The notes under the pieces are model-generated. The model had not been told where the DNA came from. It did not search any database and saw nothing but the letters and a program-made list of their open reading frames with translations. A DNA stretch of 64,000 nucleotides from the NCBI RefSeq assembly GCF_000142805.1, contig NC_013077.1, forward strand, positions 558,001 to 622,000, in the 5' to 3' direction. Below, piece after piece: positions 17,902 through 27,535 of the stretch. The stretch's first letter is position 1; each line of letters opens with the position of its first letter. The stretch is from Lachancea thermotolerans CBS 6340. Lineage: Eukaryota; Ascomycota; Saccharomycetes; Saccharomycetales; Saccharomycetaceae. Position numbers and translations under genes: made by a program.

Positions 17902-19665
17902 TTAAACGTATGCACGTCTATCACTATCTGCGCTGTCTTCACGTAGATTGTAGTTAGAAGTTGCTCTTTGAAATAAGTATCTACCATCCTGCAGAGAATA
18001 CTCGTAGTCTTCATCCAAGCGTGATCTATCAATAGCTTGAGATGCTTCGTGTGAAGGCTGAGCGCTAGAATCGCTCTGGGGCGCTGGATCTGTGAGAATG
18101 CCAAAAAGCTCGTAGCAGTACTCTTTGCCTAATACTCTGACGAGAACTCTATTTTTGAGATCAAGGAAGTAGCCCACCGGAACGGCAATAATGAAAAACA
18201 CAGGCAAGTACCGGTTCAAGATGTCCACGAGCGGGATAAGTTTCAGGTCCTTGTACAAAACCTTCTCGAAGCTACATTCGGGTGCACCAGGGTCATGCGA
18301 AATGAGCGCCATGAAGTTAAAGCAAAGAGGCAGTAGTAGTCTGCTTGAGTATAGGGAATAGTACAGCGCGTTTTTGGGACTACTCTGTCCATTAGGGATC
18401 AAGTGCAGATTTTGCCACTTAAAGCAAGTCATGGCGTAAAGGGAAGCAAACGTGTTGTAGACGAGGATCGAAATTTCAAGCAGAAAGTTGAACCAGCTTG
18501 TGCCCTGGAAGAGTTTAGAATGTGCGAATTTTGAGGGCGTAAACTCCAGGAAAACCACTAATATCGAGAGTAGCAAACAACAAATACCAAAGACCATTCG
18601 CACCACGCTTTTTGTAGCGGAGATGGTTTTGACCTGAGATTGTGCAAGATCATGAATAACGCGATCAGATTTGGCTTGGTAATACAAGTAGTTATAGTAT
18701 TCTTTCTTGAAACCGTTGTAGTACTTGTTGATTTTATCCAGGTTGATGTGCTGGTCGCCGTTAGGAAGATGAGGAAGGCTTATTTGGGTCTCATTTACTA
18801 AGGACTGCACTTCAAGTTTGCACTCATTGATTGCCTGAGCCAGAGCGACATCACCGTTATTGACTTCGCGAATTGACAGTATTTTCCCTGCGTAGTCTGT
18901 CATTGCCATTTTAGCGTCGTTAGACTCATCATTACTTTTGCTCAGATCAACAAACAACTTATTTTCATCAGTCCTGTTGGTGAGCAGTGCCTTAGGAAGA
19001 AGGATGAGCCCCATAGAGAGTAGAATTAAGGTGTAGGACAGTGAGTACAGATGCGAGAAAGAAATAATGAGAGGCTTAAGATCCACAATTCCTCTATTTG
19101 TACCAAACACCAGGTACAGAACACCCCCCAGCAGACCCAGCGCGCAGAGAGCATAAAATTTAATGTTGACCGTAACCGCCTTCTTGACACGTTGAAAAAT
19201 TGTCTTCCGCTGTGAAACGTACAGCTGTGTTGGAAAGAGGTATTTTAGGTCCAAATATGATATCAACACAGGAAGGACAAACCAGCAGATAAAAAACTCT
19301 AGCCAGTATATTCCGTACCACAAAGCAGAAAAGTCAGGAGCGTAGCTTTCGTTGCCTTCCGAGGTGTCCCCCTCTAGCTCTCTCACGGATTTCAGCCCTC
19401 GAGCTAACAGGTGCGGCGTTGGTTGTGCCACAGCAGTTCCGTTGAGCCCGGCGTTGGAATCGTCTCGAGATGCTCTGGCAGCGTAAAACACATCAAGTGG
19501 CAGAAGGTATGTGATTGCGAGTAGGATCCACATGTTGACCAGAAGAGTCGCCAACGTAAAGGGAAGCGTGTTTTTATGCAGCTTGAAAGACAAGTAGCGG
19601 TTCACGGAGAGAAAGGAGCATACTGCAGTGAGACCGGCTGCAACAAGCAATATCAACCAAAACAT
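17902..19665 (-). CDS. LMBR1-like multi-spanning membrane protein
   Basis: Encodes 587 residues. The architecture is that of the LMBR1 family: a short N-terminus directly into a membrane helix, further helices ending in the family-typical LLPLDVFYA at about residue 55, a lumenal loop, then WLEFFICWFVLPVLISYLD. A long cytosolic loop with coiled-coil character (about 255-360) follows, then helices near 365-385, 405-425 and beyond, and a hydrophilic acidic C-terminus. Relatives include fungal LMBR1-domain proteins (one in S. pombe) and animal LMBR1/LMBD1. I know of no S. cerevisiae orthologue, and none lies between ERS1 and EGO2 there, so it looks lost from that lineage. Function is unknown in fungi; a role in endomembrane trafficking is only a guess. 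Confidence 0.8.
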   Translation of the reverse strand: MFWLILLVAAGLTAVCSFLSVNRYLSFKLHKNTLPFTLATLLVNMWILLAITYLLPLDVFYAARASRDDSNAGLNGTAVAQPTPHLLARGLKSVRELEGDTSEGNESYAPDFSALWYGIYWLEFFICWFVLPVLISYLDLKYLFPTQLYVSQRKTIFQRVKKAVTVNIKFYALCALGLLGGVLYLVFGTNRGIVDLKPLIISFSHLYSLSYTLILLSMGLILLPKALLTNRTDENKLFVDLSKSNDESNDAKMAMTDYAGKILSIREVNNGDVALAQAINECKLEVQSLVNETQISLPHLPNGDQHINLDKINKYYNGFKKEYYNYLYYQAKSDRVIHDLAQSQVKTISATKSVVRMVFGICCLLLSILVVFLEFTPSKFAHSKLFQGTSWFNFLLEISILVYNTFASLYAMTCFKWQNLHLIPNGQSSPKNALYYSLYSSRLLLPLCFNFMALISHDPGAPECSFEKVLYKDLKLIPLVDILNRYLPVFFIIAVPVGYFLDLKNRVLVRVLGKEYCYELFGILTDPAPQSDSSAQPSHEASQAIDRSRLDEDYEYSLQDGRYLFQRATSNYNLREDSADSDRRAYV

Positions 19666-19675
19666 TTCAACCGGC

Positions 19676-19837
19676 TCAATGTTCTGTCGCTGGCAGTAAT
19701 TCTTCCTCGAACTGTTGAACTGCTAAGGTAGGTTTAACTTCCATTTGATGTAATTCAAGATCCATTTTAACGACATACGAGAAGATCTGGTTCTTCCCCC
19801 GAGCATCAAAGAAGAAGCACACTCCGCTGAGGGCCAT
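19676..19837 (-). CDS. Small upstream ORF of 53 codons just 5' of the LMBR1-like gene (uncertain)
   Basis: From the ATG at 19837, 53 codons end 10 bp before the LMBR1-like ATG, and the frame is open for a further 20 or so codons upstream without another ATG. The sequence (MALSGVCFFFDARGKNQIFS, ending EELLPATEH) looks protein-like. It may be an upstream ORF in the leader of the LMBR1-like mRNA, part of a small gene with an intron, or chance. A TACTAAT close to a CAG lies within the ATG region on this strand, but I could not build a convincing intron. Confidence 0.25.
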   Translation of the reverse strand: MALSGVCFFFDARGKNQIFSYVVKMDLELHQMEVKPTLAVQQFEEELLPATEH

Positions 19838-19955
19838 ATTAGTAGCAAAAGAAGCGTATCCGTTGTCGAGATAGAGCACCCATTCCAAAGGCGTACTGCT
19901 GGTCTAAGCACCTTTTCTGTAGGCCGCTTGGCTTCTTGACAAGCAGTGCTCACCT

Positions 19956-19988
19956 CACGTGAATCGCAAGTACCAATAATATATATGT
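19956..19988. promoter_or_regulatory. CACGTG site and TATA element in the divergent LMBR1-like/EGO promoter
   Basis: CACGTG at 19956-19961 (context CTCACGTGAA) and an AATATATAT run at about 19977-19985, some 55-63 bp upstream of the EGO ATG at 20040. This is the region between the two divergent genes. Confidence 0.45.
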
Positions 19989-20039
19989 CAAGGCCTTTGA
20001 TGGGTGAAACTGCCACATCAGTCACTAGAACCGCCACTC

Positions 20040-20300
20040 ATGAGCTCTCAATCAACTACCAAGGCTAGACTTGCCCAGCTTGTGCCAAATGCGATAGGAT
20101 TACTAGCCTTTGATGGAAACTGCAACGTCATCGAGGCTTCTGGCGTAGCGAAAAATCGCCTCGAGGATATAGTACAGATCAACCAGGCAAAAGTTGATAG
20201 CGAGGGCTTCGCCTTGCTAAGAGATGGGGATATCCAAGTGATGGTCTACAAGCACGACGGCGAGACACTAGCGGTGTACACCCAAGAAAATTCTCTTTAA
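20040..20300 (+). CDS. EGO2: EGO-complex small subunit, Ego2/Ego4-like roadblock-type protein
   Basis: Encodes 86 residues. It has a compact roadblock/LAMTOR-like pattern: LVPNAIGLLAFDGNCNVIEA, then GFALLRDGDIQVMVYKHDGE and TLAVYTQ at the end. S. cerevisiae EGO2 (YCR075W-A) and EGO4 (YNR034W-A) are small proteins of this type. Ego2 is part of the vacuolar EGO complex that anchors the Gtr1-Gtr2 Rag GTPases for TORC1 amino-acid signalling. The frame is open upstream to a GTG at 20004, but the first ATG is at 20040 and fits the family length. Synteny (after ERS1, before FUB1) supports the call. The symbol is chosen between two duplicates. Confidence 0.85.
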   Translation: MSSQSTTKARLAQLVPNAIGLLAFDGNCNVIEASGVAKNRLEDIVQINQAKVDSEGFALLRDGDIQVMVYKHDGETLAVYTQENSL

Positions 20301-20368
20301 TAATATATACCGAAAACAAAACTCAAATAGCAGCTAACTTATAAATGGACAGACCAAAGCACATTAAA

Positions 20369-21304
20369 CTAAATGAAGCCGCCGCCCCCTCCCTGTTGCG
20401 ACGTCCTTCCGAATGGATCATCGAACCGAGCACCCGGGAATGGAGGCGTTGGTCCTGTGGGCCCTTCGCCTCGCAGTGGATTAGAGCGCGGGTCGCCCTG
20501 ACCAGTGCGGAACGGATCAAAAACCATGCCTCCTTGGCCTGGCTGGCGCTGCGCAGCAGGGAACCGCGATGATGGATCTTGTAAGTTCGGATACTTTTGG
20601 CCTCCAGGGTATAGGTCTTGATCGCCGTAACCAGCGCTAGGCCCCGGGGCGGCGAGGCCTGGTACACCAAATGCGCCTGTGACAGGGATTCCTGGCTGTT
20701 GCTGGATTTCGTACTCATCTTCGAAACCTGGAATATCTGTGTAAGGATTCCTTGAATGCGAGTGGCTTGAAGGAACGGGAGGGTTGCCAAACTTGAGGTG
20801 TTCTAGCTTCTCATGCACTGCTGACGGAGACGAATTACCTTCATTTTCCCGGAGGTGCGATGGCTTTTGGCTTGGCTGGTCTTTCAAGCGGAACTTGACG
20901 TCCAGGTTCCAATCTACCAGTTCAGTGTAGTAGTCGACAACTTGTGACTTTTCCAATGGAAATACTATCTTGTCTGCATCGGGTACGAGTTCTCTCGAGT
21001 AGTTGAATATCCCCTGTTTTAGTGCCTGCTCTTGGTAACATAAGCTAATCATACATTTTTCCCCACCGCTCATATCCATAACAATAACTTCGAGAGGTCC
21101 ATTGCAGCTCTCAAGGTTCAGTTTTGCAATCGCGCTCTCGGCATCAACATTAATGTGAAACTCGATGTTCTTTTTGCCGATATCCTTAACTTGAACGTTA
21201 ACATTGTCTGCTAAAAGCGAAGAATGGCTCAAGTAGATTAAAAAGAGATGTGCTACTAAGTCTAGCTTATTTTCGACCTTTTTATGATCAGTTTGCTGGG
21301 CCAT
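20369..21304 (-). CDS. FUB1: Fub1, PI31-like proteasome-binding protein
   Basis: Encodes 311 residues. The N-terminal half is a PI31/FP-type globular domain (VENKLDLVAHLFLIYLSHSS, then VIVMDMSGGEKCMISLCYQ). The C-terminal 170 residues are a disordered Pro/Gly-rich tail typical of PI31 regulators, including YTDIPGFEDEYEI, GGMVFDPFRTG and PPFPGARFDDPFGR, ending in a glycine run and FI. The family binds and inhibits the 20S proteasome. S. cerevisiae FUB1 (YCR076C) is about 250 residues, so the tail here is longer. It is convergent with the EGO gene (about 70 bp) and shares strand and order with PAT1, as in S. cerevisiae. Confidence 0.9.
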   Translation of the reverse strand: MAQQTDHKKVENKLDLVAHLFLIYLSHSSLLADNVNVQVKDIGKKNIEFHINVDAESAIAKLNLESCNGPLEVIVMDMSGGEKCMISLCYQEQALKQGIFNYSRELVPDADKIVFPLEKSQVVDYYTELVDWNLDVKFRLKDQPSQKPSHLRENEGNSSPSAVHEKLEHLKFGNPPVPSSHSHSRNPYTDIPGFEDEYEIQQQPGIPVTGAFGVPGLAAPGPSAGYGDQDLYPGGQKYPNLQDPSSRFPAAQRQPGQGGMVFDPFRTGQGDPRSNPLRGEGPTGPTPPFPGARFDDPFGRTSQQGGGGGFI

Positions 21305-21495
21305 GGTAATAGTGCGCGCTCTTAACTTATTGAATGTTCATTCAAGTTGCGATTTCTAATAATCAGGGATCTTGATCTCATTTAAAGGCATTAAAGACGG
21401 GCCATTAACTGTGATTAAAACAAATAGTCCTGGCGATATATAGTACATAAACAAGGCGGAGAGGGTACAAAGCTCTCTAGAGGCCCTCCAAGGCA

Positions 21496-24102
21496 CTACT
21501 TGAGCTCACTAATCTCGCCATCACGTGCAACTAGACCCATGACGTTCAAGAACAAGTTCAAGTCTTGGTAGAGCTTGTCTCGTTGGTATAGAGCGATTTG
21601 CTGCTCTTCCACTGGAACGTTCTTGACCAGTTGTTCGGCCCTGCTTATCGTGCCGAAGATTTCTTCCCTAATTTCATCGATGATAACACGTTGGTGGTTC
21701 AGCTTACCGCTTAACGCAAGAGAGGCCAGGAACTGCCAAATGTAAGATTGATCATAGAACTGGTGGCCGCTGGACTGCCCAACAGTTGCAGAGGTAGGTG
21801 TGCCGTTCGACGAGGTAGCGACGACTTTAGAGGTGTACTCTTCAGGAGGGAATACGGCTGCTAGCTTAGTCTCCAATGCTGTAAAGAGCTTGTCGTAAAT
21901 TTCGTTCCAGGAAGACGCCTCAACGCTGGAAAGAACGCTACCTCGGCTGACATCCTGCTTGATGAGTGCTGCACGAGAGATTAGCACAGTGACTAGGTTC
22001 AATCCTATTTTAGAAGTACTAATAAAGGAAACGTTATTGTTCTTAACCAGCGCCAACAGCAGGCCTAACACTTCTAGGAACTCTGCAGAGCTGGATAGGA
22101 AAGACACAATGATCTTGAGGAAAACCGACTGGAAAAGCTCAATCTTTTTGAGCTGGGAGTCCGAAGGATCTGGGTTAGTCTTGTAAGAACTGGTCACAAT
22201 TATGTTCAAGTGAGAGAGTTCGCTGAAGAAACAGTAAAGAAGCTTCAGCTTTTGCTCCTTGTTCAAAAAGTTGAAAATACGAGGCATAATTTTCACACCC
22301 TTGTCAAAGGAAAGAATAGAGATGAAGGGTGACACCTCATAAGCGTCATCAGCGATGTGTAGAGATTCCCACAGATGAGTGCTGTCAGTTTCTTTACCAC
22401 TCCTCAACAAAGCTTCCAAGTCCAACACTTCAGCATAGACAGTTTCAATCAGAGACAGAACGAACTTTCGACCTCCTGAGCGGCTTAACACAGCGCGCTG
22501 GTCCACTGAGCGGAAAGCATACGATGATCTTCTTCTGGCCCGAGATGAAGAAGAAATGTCCACACCGTTCAAAGATTCAACAACATCCTCAATAGCAGAA
22601 GTGCCGAGGTCCTCATCCTCATCTCTCTGCTGGGGAATCTGTAGCTGCCTTCTGGGAGCTTTGCTGTTCTTTGCAGAAGATATTTTGCCCAAAACGCCTT
22701 CTTTAGCGCCGTCGAAGTTCTCGCGGTTTTTCTGTGGCCTCTCCTTAGCCACAGTAACAGCTTTCTCAACTTGGCTTTGCATTCTCTGCAGAGCAACATC
22801 TGCACGCTTGTAACGCCCACCTAAACGGTGACCGGAGTGCTCCAAGTAAGCGCGCGCGATGAGACCCTTATTGGATTCACCAACGATACCTCCGCGCTGA
22901 ATGATTTTGTAAACTTGAAAGTAGAAATCCTCGTTGTATGGGTCGTCAGTCACAATTTGGGATAGCTGGTATCTTGTGATGAAGTCTTTGTCACGAGGAG
23001 TCATCACGCCGCTGTGTCTCAAGATCTTGTCAACCTTAGCTTGACGCACTTGTAAGCGCTTGAAATCATCCTGGCTCAGTGGCTCCTGGTGTTTTCTCAT
23101 AGATCCCCTGCGAGTGCCTCTAGGGGTGGACTCTCTCGAATCTTGAGAAGATGGGGCCATCTGAGATGGAGAGGCGAGTCTTGCTTGCCCTGAAGCGCTT
23201 TTAGAGGCGGCAAGGTGAGGAGGAGAGGGAGTAGCAAAGTCTGACACAACGCCAGCGGAAGCTGGAAGCGCAGCCTTTGGAACTAGGTGGGGAGACTGCT
23301 GTAGCTCTTGTTGGGCAAGAGGGCTAACAACAGAAGGTACCTGCTGGACAGCCTGTTGGTGGGCGCCTGGCTGCTGCTGCATAGCCATAGCATGCTGCTG
23401 GTACTGGGGTGGCACCATACCCGGGGGTGGCATGCTCTGAGGAGGCATACCTTGAGGGGGCAAAGGCAGGCCTTGTGGCGGCATACCCTGGGGAGCAGAA
23501 GGGTAGGCAGCACCTGGCATTACCTGGGCCTGGGGCATAAAAGCTTGAGGGGCATAGCCGTAGCCCATAGGAGGCATAGGTGGCATCCCCATGTAGCCCT
23601 GCTGCTGGCCATGTGGCACACCAATCTGTTGCTGCTGTTGCTGTCTCTCCAACTCCTCCATAGAGAGGACCTGAGGGTGCTGGGGCTGCTGTGGGTGCTG
23701 CATCATCATAGGTTGGTTGGTCCACAACGACTCCATTGGCGTAAAGTCCATGCCTTCGTCCATTGAGTGCGGAGCAGCAGCAACGTAACCGGGGTTTGTC
23801 ACAACAGGTCCAGTAGTGGCGGCAGAAGCGTATGACCGCCCGTGGTCCACTTGGGCTGCGGAAGGTGCCGAGTTGCTACTGAGCTCGCCTTTTCCATAGC
23901 CGAAATCAAAGTCAGTGCCAAGGTCAGTGGCGTTTCCGAATGTCTCGTTGTTCAAGTAGTCATCCTCCTCATTTTGATATTCGCCAAGGCCTTGATAAGT
24001 TTCGTCGAAGTCCAAAGGCTTATCGGGGGTCGCTGTTCTCTTCTCGCGGCCGCCGCCTTTCCCTTGATTGGGAAGAGACGAGTCGAAACCGAAGAATGAC
24101 AT
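21496..24102 (-). CDS. PAT1: Pat1, mRNA decapping activator and P-body scaffold
   Basis: Encodes 868 residues from the ATG at 24102 (S. cerevisiae about 796). The N-terminus MSFFGFDSSLP with the DDYLNNETFG motif region corresponds to the Dhh1-binding part. A Pro/Gln/Met-rich region at about 150-300 contains repeated PPQG-type units. A middle domain follows (HQEPLSQDDFKRLQVRQAKV) and then the helical Pat1-C domain (from about 560) that binds Lsm1-7 and Dcp2. The frame continues upstream to a TTG at 24144, but the family N-terminus begins at the ATG used. Order FUB1-PAT1 matches YCR076C-YCR077C, after which chromosome XIV genes (ARC35) interleave. Confidence 0.93.
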   Translation of the reverse strand: MSFFGFDSSLPNQGKGGGREKRTATPDKPLDFDETYQGLGEYQNEEDDYLNNETFGNATDLGTDFDFGYGKGELSSNSAPSAAQVDHGRSYASAATTGPVVTNPGYVAAAPHSMDEGMDFTPMESLWTNQPMMMQHPQQPQHPQVLSMEELERQQQQQQIGVPHGQQQGYMGMPPMPPMGYGYAPQAFMPQAQVMPGAAYPSAPQGMPPQGLPLPPQGMPPQSMPPPGMVPPQYQQHAMAMQQQPGAHQQAVQQVPSVVSPLAQQELQQSPHLVPKAALPASAGVVSDFATPSPPHLAASKSASGQARLASPSQMAPSSQDSRESTPRGTRRGSMRKHQEPLSQDDFKRLQVRQAKVDKILRHSGVMTPRDKDFITRYQLSQIVTDDPYNEDFYFQVYKIIQRGGIVGESNKGLIARAYLEHSGHRLGGRYKRADVALQRMQSQVEKAVTVAKERPQKNRENFDGAKEGVLGKISSAKNSKAPRRQLQIPQQRDEDEDLGTSAIEDVVESLNGVDISSSSRARRRSSYAFRSVDQRAVLSRSGGRKFVLSLIETVYAEVLDLEALLRSGKETDSTHLWESLHIADDAYEVSPFISILSFDKGVKIMPRIFNFLNKEQKLKLLYCFFSELSHLNIIVTSSYKTNPDPSDSQLKKIELFQSVFLKIIVSFLSSSAEFLEVLGLLLALVKNNNVSFISTSKIGLNLVTVLISRAALIKQDVSRGSVLSSVEASSWNEIYDKLFTALETKLAAVFPPEEYTSKVVATSSNGTPTSATVGQSSGHQFYDQSYIWQFLASLALSGKLNHQRVIIDEIREEIFGTISRAEQLVKNVPVEEQQIALYQRDKLYQDLNLFLNVMGLVARDGEISELK

Positions 24103-24434
24103 GGAGATCGGGGCTGCCTTAAGGTTTAGTCCTTCAATTAGCAAGTCGGCTTTCCCGCATGAAAGTTGTGTCCCTAACTTTATTGTAATCCTCGAAAAAT
24201 TTTCGTAGATCCTTATACACGAGAGTCACCACCTATCTATACAAAAAACGTGTTGAAACAAGACTTATCAATGTCGACATGGTCCCAGTAGCCCTCAATG
24301 CGCCATGCTGCGTACCAGCAGTGTTTACGTTACCTTGTGTAACTCTCAGTTTTTCAACGGCTCTCGCACCTTGAAGAGTGTAGGCTTCAGGTAGTTCAAA
24401 ATGATCTGATACCTTTTCGTGCGACACACACATC
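24103..24434. other. Gap between PAT1 and ARC35
   Basis: About 330 bp with the PAT1 promoter and the ARC35 3' region. A 66-codon minus-strand ORF (24233-24433) starts 1 bp after the ARC35 stop. I do not call it as a gene; see rejected items. Confidence 0.4.
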
Positions 24435-25391
24435 TTAGTATACTAGCTTGCGGCCCGTGATGGTCCTCCTTGTGGTCTGTTCGCCAGCTTCTTCTTCATC
24501 GTCAACCTTGGCTCTGTTCAGTACCTTGATGAACGTGTCGACTCTGTATCTCATTCTAGAATGCATGTAGGCCTTTGAGCACTTGATGTGGTAGTGGAAG
24601 TAGTTTCTGAAAAGGGAAAGGTGGCAGACAGACGAAAACTGGAGCTCCGGGGTCTGGAAGTGGCGTGGAAACAACACGAATGTGATAAAGCGCCTGTTCT
24701 TGTCAGCGGAACGCGCCGCCATGAGAGACGCTGCTTCCAGTGGAGGCTCGTGCGAGAAGAGCACCTGGGGCGCTGACTGAATGTTCCGGTTACGCTTTCT
24801 GGCGTCGACAAACTCCTGCAGGAACACCTTACCAAACACTTTGTCGGTCTCGTCTTGGAAGAATGTCTCGAAAATTACGGTGATACGGTCGCTGGAGGGC
24901 TTGATGAAGATGTTTTCGTCGTCACGGTACTGGATCTGGTGCACCGTGTCGCTGGCGTTGGAGCCTTCCGGAAGCTGCGAGAGGCGTGCGAACTCGTCGA
25001 ATGCCAGCTGGAAGGGGTAGCTCATGATGTGGATCTTCATCAGCGACAGCTGCACGATAGCGTCCGCATCCAGTTCGTCCAGCTTCACCTGCACTGTAAA
25101 GTCGTACCCCTGTTCTGGCGAGCACTCTGATACCGCGTGGAACCCGTTGTATTTGGACTTCAAGTAGCCCGCAAAATCCCCGCCACACTTCACAACGCTC
25201 TGCCAAGCCTTGGTTCTGATACTCAGCCACAGAATTGACTTGTCGTCTGGCGAGTTCGAAACGTGCAGTGTGGTATAGTCAAAGTCGGAAATCACCCTGT
25301 CAAGCGTAAGCGGAGAGCCAGCCTTGCTCGCGTTCCAGGCTTCCGTGAGTGTTTTCTGCACAAGCAGGTTTTCCGGTCTGAGGTGCAACAT
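24435..25391 (-). CDS. ARC35: Arc35, Arp2/3 complex subunit 2 (p34-Arc)
   Basis: Encodes 318 residues from the ATG at 25391 ([15 protein letters not shown]). Two alpha/beta ARPC2 modules are visible; conserved stretches include [28 protein letters not shown] and, near the C-terminus, [20 protein letters not shown] followed by a basic tail. The protein forms the core dimer of the Arp2/3 complex with ARPC4, nucleating branched actin at endocytic patches. It also contacts calmodulin in S. cerevisiae. An extra two codons upstream to a TTG are discounted. S. cerevisiae ARC35 (YNR035C) is about 342 residues and lies next to MRPS12, as here. Confidence 0.94.
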   Translation of the reverse strand: MLHLRPENLLVQKTLTEAWNASKAGSPLTLDRVISDFDYTTLHVSNSPDDKSILWLSIRTKAWQSVVKCGGDFAGYLKSKYNGFHAVSECSPEQGYDFTVQVKLDELDADAIVQLSLMKIHIMSYPFQLAFDEFARLSQLPEGSNASDTVHQIQYRDDENIFIKPSSDRITVIFETFFQDETDKVFGKVFLQEFVDARKRNRNIQSAPQVLFSHEPPLEAASLMAARSADKNRRFITFVLFPRHFQTPELQFSSVCHLSLFRNYFHYHIKCSKAYMHSRMRYRVDTFIKVLNRAKVDDEEEAGEQTTRRTITGRKLVY

Positions 25392-25575
25392 AGCCAAGAC
25401 TTGGGCTCTGTACCTTACAATTGTCTGAGTTATGAGTTTATCCCAGACTCGCTTGCTAGCTTCAAGATCTTCTAGTGTGTATTGGCCCCTATTGAAAAAT
25501 CACCGATCACTATACACGCTTGACATACAGTTCTGATATTTACACGAGTTACAGGCCTGAGAGCGCTCACCAGGC

Positions 25576-26091
25576 TCATGCTTTCTGAGGCTTCTTAACG
25601 CCGTATTTTGAGCGTGACGTTATTCTGTTGACGACGCCACTCAGGTCTCCAGTTCCGCGAATGACCCGGTATTTGACACCGGGAAGATCCTGGCAACGAC
25701 CCCCACGCACGTAGACAATACTATGCTCCTGGGCATTATGACCCTCGCCTGGAATGTACGCAGAGATAACTTTTCCGTTGGTCAGCCGCACTCTGCAGGC
25801 CTTGCGCTGTGCGGAGTTTGGCTTTTTTGGCTTTAGGACCATGACTCTCAAGACCACGCCCTTACGGAGTGGACTTTGGTATAGATCTGGAGACACAGTG
25901 GCCTTTTTGCGTTTTGGTGGCTCTACGCCTCTCTTGATCTGGTTCAGGGTGGCCCAGTTTGGTCGGCAGATCGAGAACGCGCGGAGAGGCGAGAAGATGG
26001 CCATCGCGGAGCTGCGAGCGGGTGCTCTCGGTATCATTGAGGCCCTCGAAAGCCCCAGTACAAAACGGCTTGTCAGACTAGGGAACAGCAT
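25576..26091 (-). CDS. MRPS12: Mitochondrial small-subunit ribosomal protein uS12m
   Basis: Encodes 171 residues from the ATG at 26091. About 48 N-terminal residues rich in Ser, Arg and Ala form a presequence. The S12 core begins [17 protein letters not shown] and contains [20 protein letters not shown], the [19 protein letters not shown] loop and the [16 protein letters not shown] end. S12 lines the decoding centre of the mitoribosome. An in-frame ATG at 26037 would give a 153-residue protein equal in length to S. cerevisiae YNR036C, so the exact start is open. Upstream TTG codons are ignored. Confidence 0.92.
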   Translation of the reverse strand: MLFPSLTSRFVLGLSRASMIPRAPARSSAMAIFSPLRAFSICRPNWATLNQIKRGVEPPKRKKATVSPDLYQSPLRKGVVLRVMVLKPKKPNSAQRKACRVRLTNGKVISAYIPGEGHNAQEHSIVYVRGGRCQDLPGVKYRVIRGTGDLSGVVNRITSRSKYGVKKPQKA

Positions 26092-27535
26092 GTGTGAATA
26101 TGTGAAGGAAATTGGCGTTGGGCGTACCCACTTTGAGATTATACGCCGTCTCAATTATCTAAAATTTTATGATGCTTAATGAAGATGTTCGTGGATAGTG
26201 ATACAGATATGAGACCTACATAGTGGCTGACCTCCTGGAAGGCGGTACAACTTTCTAAGAGCAAGTTGTGCTACCAGCAGTTTATTGCAATTTCAATACC
26301 TTAGCAAGGAGAAGTACAGGCTTGTAGACGTTCCTGGGAAAATGTTTGATGTATTATAATTGACGACGAAAATGACAGTGAAGCACACGACAGCCTACGG
26401 GAAGCCGTTTCAGAGAGAACACGCGAGGTTCGCATGAATGAGTGTCTCCTCAATCTCGAAGAGTTTTAGAACTCTCTCAATTGACCGGTGAGTAGGCCTG
26501 ATTTGCGTGACGCTCTCTAATTTTTATTGCCGATTTTCTAAGACATAGTATTAAATTTATGGAGGATGATAGGAGTGAGAGACCCTCTTATGTGCTAGAC
26601 CAGCACACAGACAATGAGTGGGTCAACCCAAATATCACCGTGTAAGCGCCCGTTTCCTTTGTGGTGCAAAAAGTTCCAATTCCGTAGTTTTGGCCATTCG
26701 CCTGGTTTTTCGTTTGTTCTTTCGGCATTTGACCCGTTTCTGTCCCTGCTGTAGCGCGAGCTGACACGTAAAAACTCAATTGCCAGGATCCGGCAATAGT
26801 TTCGCCAGAGAGCGAATTTGCGTGGATCCCACTTTATGATTATTAGGCCTTCTTGCCGCTTTCGGTAAGACCGTGTGATGCAAGTCGCAAATGTTCTTGT
26901 TAATTTGGTTAAGAAACCAGTTTCCTGCAGCTAAGTATTCCAAACATCGCTAACGAGTGCGCTGTGCTGCCGTGTCATTCAAGGTTTGAGAATTCCGGAG
27001 TTTCACGTTCAGGCTGCTGGCTGAACTTGGTTCTCCATGACTCAATAGGAGACCATTAACATCCGAGAGTGACACTTAAAAGTCTCTAAACTGCGAAAGA
27101 AGCGTCGAAAGTTTGTCAAGGTTCGCTGCCTTTGGCATGCTGTTGCCAGGCTCAACAAACCAAAAGGGATGACTCCAATATCGCCTCAGAGACCCGCTCC
27201 CGTGGTTATGGAATGGAATTCTGGTTACCAAATGCTTTTGCCTCACTTTGGGAGATGACCAACACAGTGCTGGCGCGTTGTGTCCCTAATGGCTTCAACT
27301 TTCATAAGGAATCCCTGAAATTATCAAAAAGTCTATTCAAAGAACACGATGAGAGCTCAAACATATCTCAAACCGCCGTACTCTTATGTCAGATCTTGCT
27401 GCTTCCGTTCTCCCCGTTCATGTTTATTTGTCTAGATCAAAGAGATATCTGTTAATATCCAAAATATAGGGTACCTAAATAGCGGCCCATCGCTTTAAGC
27501 GACATCATTTCCAACAACGATTATAAGCACACGCA
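26092..27535. other. Long 1.4 kb gap between MRPS12 and PTC6
   Basis: No gene is expected here from S. cerevisiae. A short protein-like run in one plus frame at 26350-26469 (IIIDDENDSEAHDS to MNECLLNLEEF before a TAG) follows a run in another frame at 26231-26358 (YLSKEKYRLVDVPGKMFDVL). Together they may be remnants of a decayed or spliced gene that I cannot identify. A further candidate ORF is listed at 27213-27455. The last 80 bp are the PTC6 promoter. Confidence 0.35.
27213..27455 (+). CDS. Hypothetical 80-residue ORF upstream of PTC6 (uncertain)
   Basis: The ATG at 27213 gives 80 codons beginning MEFWLPNAFASLWEMTNT and ending with a hydrophobic stretch LLCQILLLPFSPFMFICLD. The frame is open for about 40 more codons upstream with no other ATG (122 codons in all). 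It could be a small gene with an unrecognised first exon, a remnant, or chance. It ends 81 bp before the PTC6 ATG, on the same strand. Confidence 0.22.
   Translation: MEFWLPNAFASLWEMTNTVLARCVPNGFNFHKESLKLSKSLFKEHDESSNISQTAVLLCQILLLPFSPFMFICLDQRDIC

Noticed and set aside
24233-24433. 66-codon minus-strand ORF starting 1 bp after the ARC35 stop
   Set aside because: It lies in the 3' region of ARC35, has no recognisable family, and is of a length chance allows. Its ATG overlaps no promoter of its own.
26588-26779. 63-codon minus frame in the MRPS12-PTC6 gap
   Set aside because: Short, no motif, Thr/Gly-rich composition typical of chance frames.
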